This document shows positions 23,557 to 33,616 of a stretch of 64,000 nt of DNA, one piece after another. The position numbers were made by a program, and so were the translations under genes. The notes under the pieces are model-generated. The model searched no databases, was not told the origin of the DNA, and worked only from the letters and a program-made list of their open reading frames with translations. The stretch covers positions 13,869,160 through 13,933,159 of the forward strand of contig JAULJL010000021.1 in NCBI GenBank assembly GCA_030761205.1. The letters are read 5' to 3'. Source of the DNA: Fremontodendron californicum. Its lineage: Eukaryota > Streptophyta > Magnoliopsida > Malvales > Malvaceae. Position 1 is the stretch's first letter; each line of letters starts with the position of its first letter.

Positions 23557-25447
23557 TGTAGACACTGGATTTTATCCGGGCTTTGTTGTTAATTTTAATT
23601 TTTATTAATTGTTTAATTTTTTATTTTAATTAAAGAAAACAAAAAAGGGGGGGAATCAGAAAACAAAAAAAGAGAAAGAAATTCGAAAAAGAAAAAGAGT
23701 TTGGATCATGTTGGAATTCCTCCCTGGATCAGGGTCAAGTTCGAGTGTTTGAGATAAATGTGATGATTAGAACTCTAGATCAAACAGAATTAGGACTCTA
23801 TCGGATTTTTTCCTATTTAAAGAACAAACAATCTCAGCAAAATAGGGGGCCCCGGATGAAAATAAACAGCAACACAAACTCAAAAAAAGGGGTCCAGGGA
23901 TTCACAATACAGTAGTAAACACAATACACAAAGATAGTGAATCACAGATACATAAGCAAAAGGAAAAACAAAATAGTGAGTGTTGGGTTCAGATTCTTTT
24001 TGAGGAATCAGAGAGGAAAGACACAATACAAGAATCACCAATAGAAAGTTAGAGACACAGTTTCCATACAAAAACCGAGAGCAAAAGAATTTTGGGAGAG
24101 AGTTTAGTTTGAAACTTTTCTGGGATTTGGACTTCGAGGTTTGTTTTGAAGATCAAAACTAGTGGAAAGGAGAAACTTAGGAAGAGAAAAGGCATATTTA
24201 TCCACTAGGAAGATCGGATGGTGGTGGACGGCGGTTTGGGGGTTTTAACCTTCGATTTTCTAACTTAGATCTAGGGATTTCGAGGTCGATTTCGGAGAAT
24301 CTAATTTGATTTTGGGATTTAGGAGGTTGAAAGGAAAAGTTTGGTGTATTTTCGAGAATTTTTGGGTACCGGAGGCGACAGAGAAGACGGTTGCCAACAA
24401 CAGATGATGGAGCGGGCGACGAACTTTCGCTGATTTTTGGAAATGAAGAACATGGTGGTGGCAGTTCTTCAAGAGGGAGAGAGAGAGAGAACAGAGAGAA
24501 ACTAAGTTTTTTTTTTTTTTTTATTTATTTATAAAGAAGGTATAAACTGAAAGCAAAAAAAAAAAACTTATCTTTTAAAAGCCTATAGCCGGGTCAGGTC
24601 GCAGGACCCGCGCTTCGACCCGACCTGTATATAGCTTCCTTTTGTTTTGTTTTGTTTTGTTTCTTTCTTTTGTATTTTCTGTTTTGTTTTTATTTTATTA
24701 TTTAATATTATTTGTTTAATTTGTTTTTCTTATTATTATTTATTTATTATTACTAATTTATTTATTTTGATTATTGCAGGTATATATATATATTGATTAA
24801 CTTTTATTTGATTTGATTTATTTTTAGTTAATCTTAATTGATTTAATTAGTCGAATATTTTTTATTAATTTTTATTTATTAAGTTAATTTGATTGATTTT
24901 AATTGGTTAAGTTAATTTGATTGATTTTAATTGGTTAGGGTAATTTGATTTGTTATTTTGAGTTTGTTGGTTAAGTTGGTTTTTAGTTTATTTTATTTAT
25001 TGTTTATTTCTTTATTATATGTTTTGATTATTATTTATTTATTAGTTGTTTATTATATGTTTTGATTATTGTTTGATTAATATTTATTTATTATTTTGAT
25101 TATTATTATTTTGATTATTGATATATGGATTACTATTTTGATTATAATTTTTTTTTCTATTTTGATTGTTATTGTTATTATTATTTTAATTATTATTTTG
25201 ATTATTATTTTGATTAATTCTTTATTTTATTGTTATTTTTAGATAAATATGATTTTCTTTATTTTTTAGATATGATTTTCTTTATTTTTAGATAGCATGT
25301 TTAGGTTTTTATTATTTTTAATTTTAGATGGCAGATTGTAGGTTTATGTTTTTATTTTTATTATTTTAGATTATTTTGCATGATTAGGGAAATAAGTATT
25401 GATTTGATAGATTAATTAAGACCTTTAGATAAGACCTAATATGTGAC
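23557..25447 (+). repeat. element A 3' LTR, first part
   Basis: Starts TGTAGACACTGG and parallels the 5' LTR up to CTAATATGTGAC, where element B begins. It resumes at 35135. Confidence 0.9.
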
Positions 25448-26960
25448 TGATAACTCGTATAATTATATAGTTTTTAGTTATGTTTTATTATTGTTTTGTG
25501 TCAAATACGAGTTATTATTGCTTAGTCTACTTGTATTTATGATCTTTTATATTTTTATGTAATTTAGTATTTTTCATGAGTTTCTTTGAGTGATTTCAGA
25601 TTACTAGGTTAAATCAAGAATTAAGGGCAAATCCAATTCAGTTCCAGTTCCGACACCTTTTGCCATATCAGCTATATCTGGAGTTTCACCGAAGCATTAA
25701 GGCTGCAATTTTAACCGTGCAAAGTTAAGAGGCATATCTATCTTTTTCATGTTTTACACTTCTTGAAACGGAGTCGTTTTCCCTACCGAAATCAACCATC
25801 AAGTTGGCTGATGTGCAATGACGTCTGTTCTGCACCGTTTTGGTATTTTGACCATATCTTCCGATCCACATGAGCAAATGATCTGATTCCAACGGCTATG
25901 GATCCGTAACTGATAGGGGTATATTTTTCTAGAAGCAAATTTTATCAGATCGAGCCTCCAACATTGACAAAATCGACCATCAAGCTGGCTGATCAGAATT
26001 GTCATACAATATGACGAAAATTGTTAGAAAAATGCACCCACCTATTATACCTACCTTTGAAATTTGTAAAGCTTGTCTCTTGTCATTTAGCCCTCGAAAA
26101 TGTGTATAAATAGAGGGCCTTGGATGAGTATTGGGATACATGATACATTGGTAGGATATTAGCCATTGCAATGTAATTCTCTAAGTTTTCTTCTTCTTTC
26201 CTTTCTCTAGTTTTCTTTTTCTTTATTTACTTATGCTTCTTACATTTCTTTTCATTTTATTCATATCTAGTATGTGTTGCTAATCATATTGTTGAGGTGA
26301 TGAGGTGAAGCTCTTGGTAAATGCTAAGGTTAGTCTCTTAAACATGAGCTAAAATGAATTATCATTTATAAACACTAGTATAGATAATATTTTCTTTTGG
26401 TTTAAAATCATACTTGCAAAGTAGGGATCTTGATTCATTATTGACAATGAAAATGGCACAGTAAATGCTTGGTTTCATAACCTTGATTTGTTGTAGACAT
26501 ATACCTTGGCATAAGGAATGCTTGGACTCTTTTTATGAGTTTTGAGGACACCAAATGAACATAATATCATATGCTATGGACGTTGGACAATTTGGACTGA
26601 ATTGCTAAACCTTCCGATTGGAACCTCCTTTATGTGTGGATTTCAATTGTGTAATAAAACAAGATTAATCTTAGCATAACACCAAGAGTGGATTCTCTAA
26701 CCTCAACATCTTTTCTTATTGTTTTGTTTATATCTTGTTTAATTTCTTTTATGTTGTTTTGTTTATTTTGTTCTCTAATATCTTGTTTATCTTGTTTTGT
26801 TGTTGATTCCCTAATATCTTGTTTACTTTCTTTTTCTTATATATTTATAAACTTATACTTACTAATACGCTTCCCTGTGGTTCGACCTCGGACACCCGAG
26901 AATTTATTACTTGAACATAACCTGCACTTGGGTTTACAACTCTTAATTGAGTCTCCATCA
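25448..26960 (+). repeat. element B 5' LTR
   Basis: 1513 bp. TATA box TATAAATA at 26105-26112, followed by AGAGGGCC and the R region. Ends CTCCATCA before the primer-binding site. An ORF starting at 26688 inside it is only LTR sequence. Confidence 0.95.
26105..26112 (+). promoter_or_regulatory. element B 5' LTR TATA box
   Basis: TATAAATA in GTGTATAAATAGAGGGCC, the expected U3 promoter of the element. The 3' LTR copy is at 34274-34281. Confidence 0.75.
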
Positions 26961-26966
26961 AGTTTT

Positions 26967-26984
26967 TGGCGCCGTTGCCGGGGA
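26967..26984 (+). promoter_or_regulatory. element B primer-binding site (tRNA-Asp type)
   Basis: TGGCGCCGTTGCCGGGGA, perfectly complementary to the 3' end of plant tRNA-Asp, the primer known for Athila elements. Confidence 0.9.
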
Positions 26985-27028
26985 AGCAATACTAAGTATA
27001 TAAGTTTATAAGTATATTTATTTTTATT

Positions 27029-27147
27029 GGCTGGTTATACCGCCTATATTTATTTTTATTGGCTGTTTATACCGCCTAATTTTCTATATATTTATATTTA
27101 TATTGTAAATTAACTTTGTTTTATGTTTGTTGGCTGGTTATACCGCC
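27029..27147 (+). repeat. triple GGCTGGTTATACCGCC motif in B leader
   Basis: Copies at 27029-27044, 27061-27076 (one change) and 27132-27147 between primer-binding site and gag. The same three copies occur in element B' (about 55846-55960, other strand). Confidence 0.9.
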
Positions 27148-27171
27148 TAATCTGTATATTAACTTTGTTTT

Positions 27172-29778
27172 ATGTTTGTTTGGCGACGTGATTTTAGATC
27201 TCGTCGTTTAGTTAGATTTTATTGTGAAATTTTTTCAGGTAATCTTTCTAATACAACTCCTACCATGGCTGACAATGAAAGTGTTCATGCTGAAGATGAG
27301 AACAGACAAGTACGCACCATGCGTGACTACTTGCAACCAACTCGAAGCTCATCACCCTCTTGTTTTATTTTTCCTCTCAATGCAAACAACTCTCGTTTTA
27401 AACCAGGTATGATAGCTTTGCTTCCAAATTTCCATGGGTTAGAATCGGAAAGTGCTTACTCGTTTCTAAAAGACTTCGAAGATGTATGTGTCACCTTTAA
27501 TGACCAACAATGTACAAATGAAATTGTCAAGCTAAAATTATTTCCTTTTTCTTTAAAAGATAAAGCAAAAATTTGGCTTCATAATTTAAAACCAAGGTCA
27601 ATTGGCACATGGCAAGAATTACAAACTGAGTTTCTAAAGAAATTTTTCCCAGCACATAAAACTACTGCTTTGAAAAGACAGATTCAAAATTTCAATCAAA
27701 ATCAAAATGAAGCATTTTTTCAGTGCTGGGAGCGTTTTAAAGATTTGTTAAGTTCTTGTCCACATCATGGTTTTGAAAAATGGCGTCTTATTAGTTTCTT
27801 TTATGAAAGTTTAACTCCCGAAACTAAACAATTTGTTGAAACAATGTGTAACGGTGAGTTTCTAGAAAAAGAACCTGAAGAAGCCTTTGACTACCGAGAC
27901 CATTTGGCAGATAACTCTCAAGCCTGGCACACAGATAATTCCTCTGAAAGTTCCACTAGATCTAATCTTGTTTCTAACAGAGGTAAATATCATTTTAGTC
28001 AAGAAGATGAGATAAAAGCTAAAGTAGCTAATTTGGCTAGAAAGATTGAAGCCATGGAACTTAGAGAAGTAAAAGAAGTCAAAACGGTTAAAAATGAAGA
28101 AAGTTGTGGAATTTGTGAAATCATGGGACACCCCACTTCTGAATGTCCAAACATTCCCATTCTTAAAGAAGCGTTGCATGATCAAGTAAATTCCATAAAC
28201 ACATTTAAAAAGCCTTTTCCTTCTCCTTACTCTGAAACGTATAACCCTGAATGGAGAAATCACCCCAACTTCAGTTGGCGGAATAATAATCATGTTCAGG
28301 TACCACAATCTCAAAAGCCGGGCAACACTTTTTCCTATCAGCCTTCACGTGTACAAACCTTGGAAGAGACATTGCAAGCATTCATGCAAACACAAGCAAA
28401 TGTGAATAACCAAACTTCACAGGACATCAATGAGATCAAAAACACCTTGTCCACATTGACAGCTTCATTACGCACTCACGAAAAAGGTAAGTTTCCTGCT
28501 CAACCTCAACCTAACCCTTCTACTCAATGTCTTGTTTCTTGCTCCAATGAAACTCAACAGGAAAATGCCAGTTCTATCACAACTCTTCGAAGTGGAAAGG
28601 CAATTGACAAAAAGATTCCATCAAAAGACCAAGATCCTCCTTCCCCTCCGAAAAGTAATGGTAAGGATGATGGTAAGTCTGAACTTCTTGAAAATTTGGA
28701 CAAAGAAAAAGGTATGCATCCTGCTCCTTTTCCTCAAAGGTTGCAAACAATAAAGACTTTGAATCAAAATGCAGAAATTTATGAACTTTTCAAACAAGTT
28801 AAGATTAACATTCCTTTATTGGATGCAATCAAACAAGTTCCATCTTATGCTAAATTTTTTAAGGACATGTGCACAATTAAAAGGAAACATAATGTACAAA
28901 AGAAAGCATTTCTGACAGAAAGTGTGAGCTCAATCATTCAGCACCTTACTCCACCAAAATTCAAAGATCCTGGATGTCCAACAATCTCATGCATCATTGG
29001 AAACACTAGAATAGAACGTGCATTGCTTGATCTTGGTGCTAGTGTTAATCTTTTGCCTTTTTCTGTTTATCAACAGTTAGGTTTAGGTGAACTCAAGGAA
29101 ACACCTGTTACACTTCAACTAGCTGATCGTTCTGTAAAAATTCCTCGAGGGATAGTTGAAGATGTTTTGGTTCAAATTGAAAATTTTTACTTCCCTGTTG
29201 ATTTTATTGTTTTGGACACACATCCTGTTTCAAATCCAAATGTTCAAATTCCTGTTATATTAGGCCGTCCATTTCTTGCAACTTCTAATGCTCTGATAAA
29301 TTGCAGGAATGGTATTTTGAACATTTCTTTTGGAAATATGACTTTAGAATTAAATGTGTTCAACATTTGCAAGCAACCTGGTGATAATTCAGAAGTACAT
29401 GAAGTGGATTTCATTGAAGAACTTGTTCATGAACATCTCACCACTACCACATTCCATGATCCTTTAGAAGCTTATTTAATTGAATGTGAGTTTGATAATG
29501 CTTCAGAAATTTCACACACTGATTCTTTGTTAAATTCTTTTCAGGTTAAGCATTGTTGGAAACAAAAGTTTGAGGAACTTCCATCACTCACAAATGTCAC
29601 TGTACCATCAACTATTGAACCACCCAAGCTGGATTTAAAACCATTGCCATCCGAGCTAAAATATTCCTTTTTGGGTGAGAATGAAACTTTTCCAGTCATA
29701 AATGAACTTGAGGAACTTAGAAATGATGCATATGAGAATTCTAAAATTCATAAAGAAAGAACTAAAGCCTTTTCATGA
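27172..29778 (+). CDS. element B gag-protease polyprotein, fused to integrase tail
   Basis: Structural Gag plus retropepsin of an Athila-like element. The likelier start is ATG 27265 (residue 32, MADNESVHAED in an ACCATGG context), because the upstream 31 residues look like leader. Domains: Gag core about residues 100-245 (AKIWLHNLKP, FLKKFFPAHKT); CCHC knuckle CGICEIMGHPTSEC about 311-325 (C-X2-C-X4-H-X4-C); retropepsin about 614-712 with ALLDLGASVNLLP and ILGRPFLATSNA. DLGA replaces the more common DTGA, as usual in this lineage. After KPLPSELKYSFLGENETFPV, where reverse transcriptase should start, the chain jumps to INELEELRNDAYENSK, the end of integrase. An extra T near 29770 then shifts the frame and ends it at KAFS. 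Confidence 0.9.
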   Translation: MFVWRRDFRSRRLVRFYCEIFSGNLSNTTPTMADNESVHAEDENRQVRTMRDYLQPTRSSSPSCFIFPLNANNSRFKPGMIALLPNFHGLESESAYSFLKDFEDVCVTFNDQQCTNEIVKLKLFPFSLKDKAKIWLHNLKPRSIGTWQELQTEFLKKFFPAHKTTALKRQIQNFNQNQNEAFFQCWERFKDLLSSCPHHGFEKWRLISFFYESLTPETKQFVETMCNGEFLEKEPEEAFDYRDHLADNSQAWHTDNSSESSTRSNLVSNRGKYHFSQEDEIKAKVANLARKIEAMELREVKEVKTVKNEESCGICEIMGHPTSECPNIPILKEALHDQVNSINTFKKPFPSPYSETYNPEWRNHPNFSWRNNNHVQVPQSQKPGNTFSYQPSRVQTLEETLQAFMQTQANVNNQTSQDINEIKNTLSTLTASLRTHEKGKFPAQPQPNPSTQCLVSCSNETQQENASSITTLRSGKAIDKKIPSKDQDPPSPPKSNGKDDGKSELLENLDKEKGMHPAPFPQRLQTIKTLNQNAEIYELFKQVKINIPLLDAIKQVPSYAKFFKDMCTIKRKHNVQKKAFLTESVSSIIQHLTPPKFKDPGCPTISCIIGNTRIERALLDLGASVNLLPFSVYQQLGLGELKETPVTLQLADRSVKIPRGIVEDVLVQIENFYFPVDFIVLDTHPVSNPNVQIPVILGRPFLATSNALINCRNGILNISFGNMTLELNVFNICKQPGDNSEVHEVDFIEELVHEHLTTTTFHDPLEAYLIECEFDNASEISHTDSLLNSFQVKHCWKQKFEELPSLTNVTVPSTIEPPKLDLKPLPSELKYSFLGENETFPVINELEELRNDAYENSKIHKERTKAFS

Positions 29779-30049
29779 CAAGTTAATTTCAAGAAAAACA
29801 TTTGATGTTGGGCAAAAAGTTCTACTTTATAATTCTAGACTTCACATATTTCCTGGTAAGTTGAGATCAAGATGGACTGGCCCATTTGTGGTTAAGCATG
29901 TGTATCATTATGGAGAAGTTGACATTGAGAATCCTCAAAATGGTAACGTATTCAAGGTAAATGGACAAAGACTCAAACTCTTTTTGGAAAATCATGTTAC
30001 TCAAGAAGAGGTTGTTTTTCTTTCTGATCCTTGTTTTGAAAATAACTAG
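29690..30049 (+). pseudogene. element B integrase C-terminal tail, frameshifted
   Basis: Encodes the last part of integrase: YENSKIHKERTKAF, then after the shift HDKLISRKTFDVGQKVLLYNS and RSRWTGPFVVKHVYHYGEV, the GPF/Y-type chromatin-proximal module. The catalytic core is absent. In B' the same segment is in frame, because B has four Ts where B' has three (around 29770). Confidence 0.85.
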
Positions 30050-30148
30050 ATGTAAATATAATTTTTTTTAACCCCGGTTAAATGGCGGATAACGGTACTC
30101 CGTGATTATTTAAGTCGGTTCCATCAGCTACCCACAAAACTGATATTG

Positions 30149-30157
30149 TATATAAAT
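30149..30157 (+). promoter_or_regulatory. TATA-like box ahead of cargo ORFs
   Basis: TATATAAAT, followed by a pyrimidine-rich stretch and the ATG at 30193, about 40 bases downstream. The spacing fits a separate RNA polymerase II transcript for the cargo. Prediction only. Confidence 0.45.
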
Positions 30158-30192
30158 TTCTCTTTCAATTTCTTTTTCATTTTTTTTTTAAG

Positions 30193-30729
30193 ATGGATGA
30201 TATTCTCACAAGATTGCAGAAACAATTTCCTCCTTTTCCTCGAAATATTTTACTGAAGCTTTACCAAGTTCGATTTGAAAGATTAAGAATGCTTATGCAC
30301 AAAGGGATTCCTGAAGACATACGTTGGATAATTGAAGCCAAGGTACGTGAAGATGAATATCTTCCTGTTTTGCATTTACTAGGTACAGGTAGAAGCACTT
30401 TTGCAAAGAAGCGACGAGCAAAGCGCATGAGTTCAAATTGCCACAAATGTGCACGATGGACGTGTAACGGTAAATGTCGTTCTATTGGGATTCCGTCCTC
30501 TAATCGAGATGATAAAATTGACTTCATTAAGGATGGACTGAGTAAGGAGAATTTGGGTAATATCCAACTTTCTCTTGAGACGCATCCTAGTGGAGACGTA
30601 CAAAGAGAAATTCTTGATTTATGGCCGCAATTCAAAAGGGAATGGCAACATCTTGGGAATCTGATATTAAAAGACCCTGTTTGCCAGCTTGTAAGAAAAA
30701 TGGATGGGAAGCATATCCTCGACTCATAG
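30193..30729 (+). CDS. basic cysteine-motif ORF, resembles plant-virus nucleic-acid-binding proteins
   Basis: 178 residues, with no counterpart in B'. The middle has a glycine-serine turn (GTGRSTF, 64-70), then KKRRAKR (72-78), then four cysteines C83, C86, C91 and C95 (C-X2-C-X4-C-X3-C). This order, GxGRSxxA plus an arginine cluster plus a CxxC zinc-type motif, is that of the small cysteine-rich nucleic-acid-binding proteins of carlavirus-type plant RNA viruses, some of which suppress RNA silencing. The rest is not recognised. The ORF is followed in frame after its TAG by 23 more open codons up to TGA at about 30799. It lies between the integrase tail and the LOG-like ORF, where Athila elements carry an env-like gene. 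Similarity is by eye and short; an unrelated zinc-ribbon protein is possible. Confidence 0.45.
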   Translation: MDDILTRLQKQFPPFPRNILLKLYQVRFERLRMLMHKGIPEDIRWIIEAKVREDEYLPVLHLLGTGRSTFAKKRRAKRMSSNCHKCARWTCNGKCRSIGIPSSNRDDKIDFIKDGLSKENLGNIQLSLETHPSGDVQREILDLWPQFKREWQHLGNLILKDPVCQLVRKMDGKHILDS

Positions 30730-31056
30730 AAGGCGTTTAAGCCGTTTCTGGACGTAAAACCAGAGGAAGATGTGAGCCACAATCACAACTACAATAAATG
30801 ACTTCTCAGCTTTTGGTTTGATTTGAAATAACTTTATTTCGGTTTAATTTACGTGTTGTTAGATTTGTGTAATTATTCTCGTTTTTTTTTTGCATTGGTC
30901 TTTTACGGTTGATTTTTCTTCTCTTTTTGATTTTCTTCCTGAAATCACGCAAAAATCTTTTGTTAGGTTAACATTTTCTTCTGACATGTCAAATACACTT
31001 TCGGCGACATTATTACTCTTGTCTGATTCACTACTCAGTCCTCTATATATTACACC

Positions 31057-31659
31057 ATGTACTCATTCTCTTTCAGGCACTCGAAAAAAAAAATGGAAAG
31101 TACTTCGTCCCAGCGCATTAAAAAAATTTGTGTCTTTGGAGGTGCTTATCCAGGGAAAAATAACATATTCGCTGATGAAGCCATAAGAGTTGGAGTAATA
31201 CTTGCCCAACAAAAGATCCAGTTGATTTATGGAGGCGGTAGTACGGGTTTAATGGGAGCAGTCGCTACAGCAGCATACGCCGGAGGAAGTCCAGTTCTAG
31301 GAATCGTGCCAAAACTATTCACAGGTTTTTGTGGACCTACCGTGGGAGGTCTGGGTACATTGGAAGAAATAGCTTGCGTGGCTTCTTGGTCATCTTTGGT
31401 CACAAATAAGAAACCCATTGGTTTGCTTAATATTAATGGTTATTTTAGTAATTTGCTTTCATATTTAGATAATGCTGTGGATAATGGATTCATGTTTTCA
31501 GAGGCAAGGAGAACCATAATTTCTGCTACAACCATTGAAGATTTACTCAAAAAGCTCCAAGCTTATGAGTATTTATCTGCTACGGTTGTTTCGCAAACGC
31601 TCAGAAAAAGAAAAAGAGATATGGACGAGCAAGGAGTGGATTGCATTCTGTCTTTGTGA
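31057..31659 (+). CDS. LOG-like cytokinin riboside 5'-monophosphate phosphoribohydrolase, captured
   Basis: LONELY GUY enzymes release active cytokinin bases from their nucleotides. This 200-residue ORF (or 188 from Met13 at 31093) has the LOG order: KKICVFGGAYPG (22-33), LIYGGGSTGLMGAV (56-69), VGGLGTLEEI (96-105, the PGGxGTxxE site), KKPIGLLNINGYFSNLL (118-134), AVDNGFM (140-146), ending in a basic KRKR. Compared with plant LOGs of about 210-215 residues it lacks about 27 residues between GIVPK (83-87) and VGG, the stretch with the conserved arginine of the active site, and the site's proline is valine. GT and the glutamate remain. Activity is therefore doubtful, though the frame is kept. 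It sits in element B just before the 3' non-coding region; B' lacks it. A TTCTCTTTCAG at 31067-31077 looks like a 3' splice site. Confidence 0.85.
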   Translation: MYSFSFRHSKKKMESTSSQRIKKICVFGGAYPGKNNIFADEAIRVGVILAQQKIQLIYGGGSTGLMGAVATAAYAGGSPVLGIVPKLFTGFCGPTVGGLGTLEEIACVASWSSLVTNKKPIGLLNINGYFSNLLSYLDNAVDNGFMFSEARRTIISATTIEDLLKKLQAYEYLSATVVSQTLRKRKRDMDEQGVDCILSL

Positions 31660-33616
31660 CATTATCTAACATTTTGTTTGTTGTGTCTCAGTTATAATAA
31701 GTGGTTAGCAACCTCTGCAGGTAATATCTCCTAAATTCTACCTTTAGTAGGGGGTAAAGGACATATTTTGCTAATTTAAAAAAAAAAAAATTTTGATGTG
31801 TTTTAAGCAATTTAGAAGTATTCATTCTGAACAAGGTCTGAGTAAGGGAGACTTGAGACATACCTTGTCAGTTTGATTTTAATCTTTTTATGTTTACTTG
31901 TTAATTTTTGTTTAGTATTTTAGGATTATTTAGGTTGCATGAGTTTGTTTTGTTTTGAGTCTTAGTTATTCCTATTCTTATGTTATTAGTTCTTTTCTCT
32001 TACACATGATTCTTTCATTTGGGTTAATAGACTTACATTGAGGACAATGTAAGAATTAAGTGTGGGGGGAACGATTTAGGATTTCTTTTATTTTTGTCTA
32101 CTATTTTTTTTATGAGTCTTTATTATTATTATTATTATTTTAATGTGTTCTAGTTCCTTTTTAATACAATGATGAGATATGAATTGCATAAGTCTAAAAC
32201 AGATTTATTAGTGAGAAGATTTTCATGAGAATTGAGCTTGATGTCAACCTTTTTATGAGCCAATGTTAATATGATATGTTGATTGAGAAAGAAGCATGTT
32301 TAGACTTAATCTGACTTGTATAATCATCCTTGTGAGTTTTTGAGCCTATAATGATTGATGCATTATACAAATCAATCTAATTTCTTTCTTGAGTGCTCTT
32401 ATGATTACATGATTCTCTAGAACTTGCTTTAAACCGTTTGAGACTATATTGATACATGTGACAACATGAATATGATAGAGGCATTAGGATTATAACCAGA
32501 GCCAAACAGCCATCCATTATTAATGTTCTAAGAGAACATCCCCACTAGTGAGCCAATTTGAGCCTACATTAAATATGCTATTTTATTGGTAACCAGAACT
32601 TACACCTAGCCTAAATATACTTATATCCTTACCCTTGTTCTAAAGATGGATTATATATTTTGAGACATATTGCAAAAACAAGGGATACTTTTTGAAAATT
32701 TGGGTTAGAACGAAAGATAAGTGTGGGGGAGGAGAGAGGCAAAAGTCAAGAGAAAAAGAAAGGGATCATTGTCAAATACATTCCCATATTAAAAAAAAAA
32801 AAAATCTTCTCTTGAACTTCTAGTTAAAGTAAAGAAAAAGATGTTACAAAGTTGGTTAGAATGAAGCAAAGGCTCAACATGAATATTTAGCCTATGTTAT
32901 TATGTGCTTTATAAGAGTTTTGAGAAGTTTTATTCGTATGATCTTATTATGTCTCTAAACTCTATGAACTCTTTGGAACCTTTGTGATATCTTTATCCTT
33001 TTGTTCTTTAACCACATTATAACCCTTTGGCCCCATTACAACCTTGAAAAAAGACCTCTTGATTTATGAAGTTGTATGATCTAAATAGTGGAGAATAGGT
33101 GGACAAGCAAGCATATGGTAGAACTGTTTTCATGAGATTGATTGAGTGTAAACACTTTACCACTACTTTAAAGAGTGAAAATCATGAGAGTATCCTATGT
33201 GAGAGGTTGAGATTAAGTTGAATATGCACTATTTTGATTGAAATATGTTATGTTAATATTGGCTTAACTCATTTATTTACATTCAAGCATGAATTTTTGT
33301 GAAATTCTTTGAGCTATTGATTAGTTTATAAGACTTGTTCAAAGATTGTCTCTAATTTATATTGAAAGGATTAGGAGTAAATATTTTTAGTGTATGAAGT
33401 TTACTTATATTTTAGTTTTTCAATGTTTGTGGGTATCGTTCTAGCAAACCCTCACGAGACTAAACTCGTCCACTAGGGACACCTAGGGGTTTAAAGGCTT
33501 GTGTCACATGCTAAGTGCCACCGTGATTTCCTACGAAAATGGATTAGATTAGATTTTCTTATTTTATTTTTATTGAGTCGTTGCTAGGGACTAGCAACAA
33601 TCTAAGTGTGGGGGTG
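31660..33616 (+). other. element B 3' non-coding region
   Basis: About 1.9 kb without coding sequence, shared with B' from about 31795. The word AAGTGTGGGGG occurs three times, at 32058, 32720 and 33604, the last being the polypurine tract beside the 3' LTR. Confidence 0.8.
33602..33616 (+). promoter_or_regulatory. element B polypurine tract
   Basis: CTAAGTGTGGGGGTG directly before the 3' LTR start TGATAACTCG. Confidence 0.75.

Noticed and set aside
26688..27011. 107-aa hydrophobic ORF MDSLTSTSFLIV in the LTR, repeated at 34857, 49636 and 55982
   Set aside because: Lies wholly in the LTR end and runs into the primer-binding site. Present in each LTR simply as repeat sequence; no coding signal seen.
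27862..28314. 150-aa minus-strand ORF opposite gag, also at 54662-55099 opposite B' gag
   Set aside because: Mirror frame of a conserved gag. It persists only because the sense strand is conserved, and it has no motif of its own.
30890..31186. 98-aa ORF overlapping the LOG-like start in another frame
   Set aside because: The LOG frame has clear family motifs; this one has none and ends inside it.
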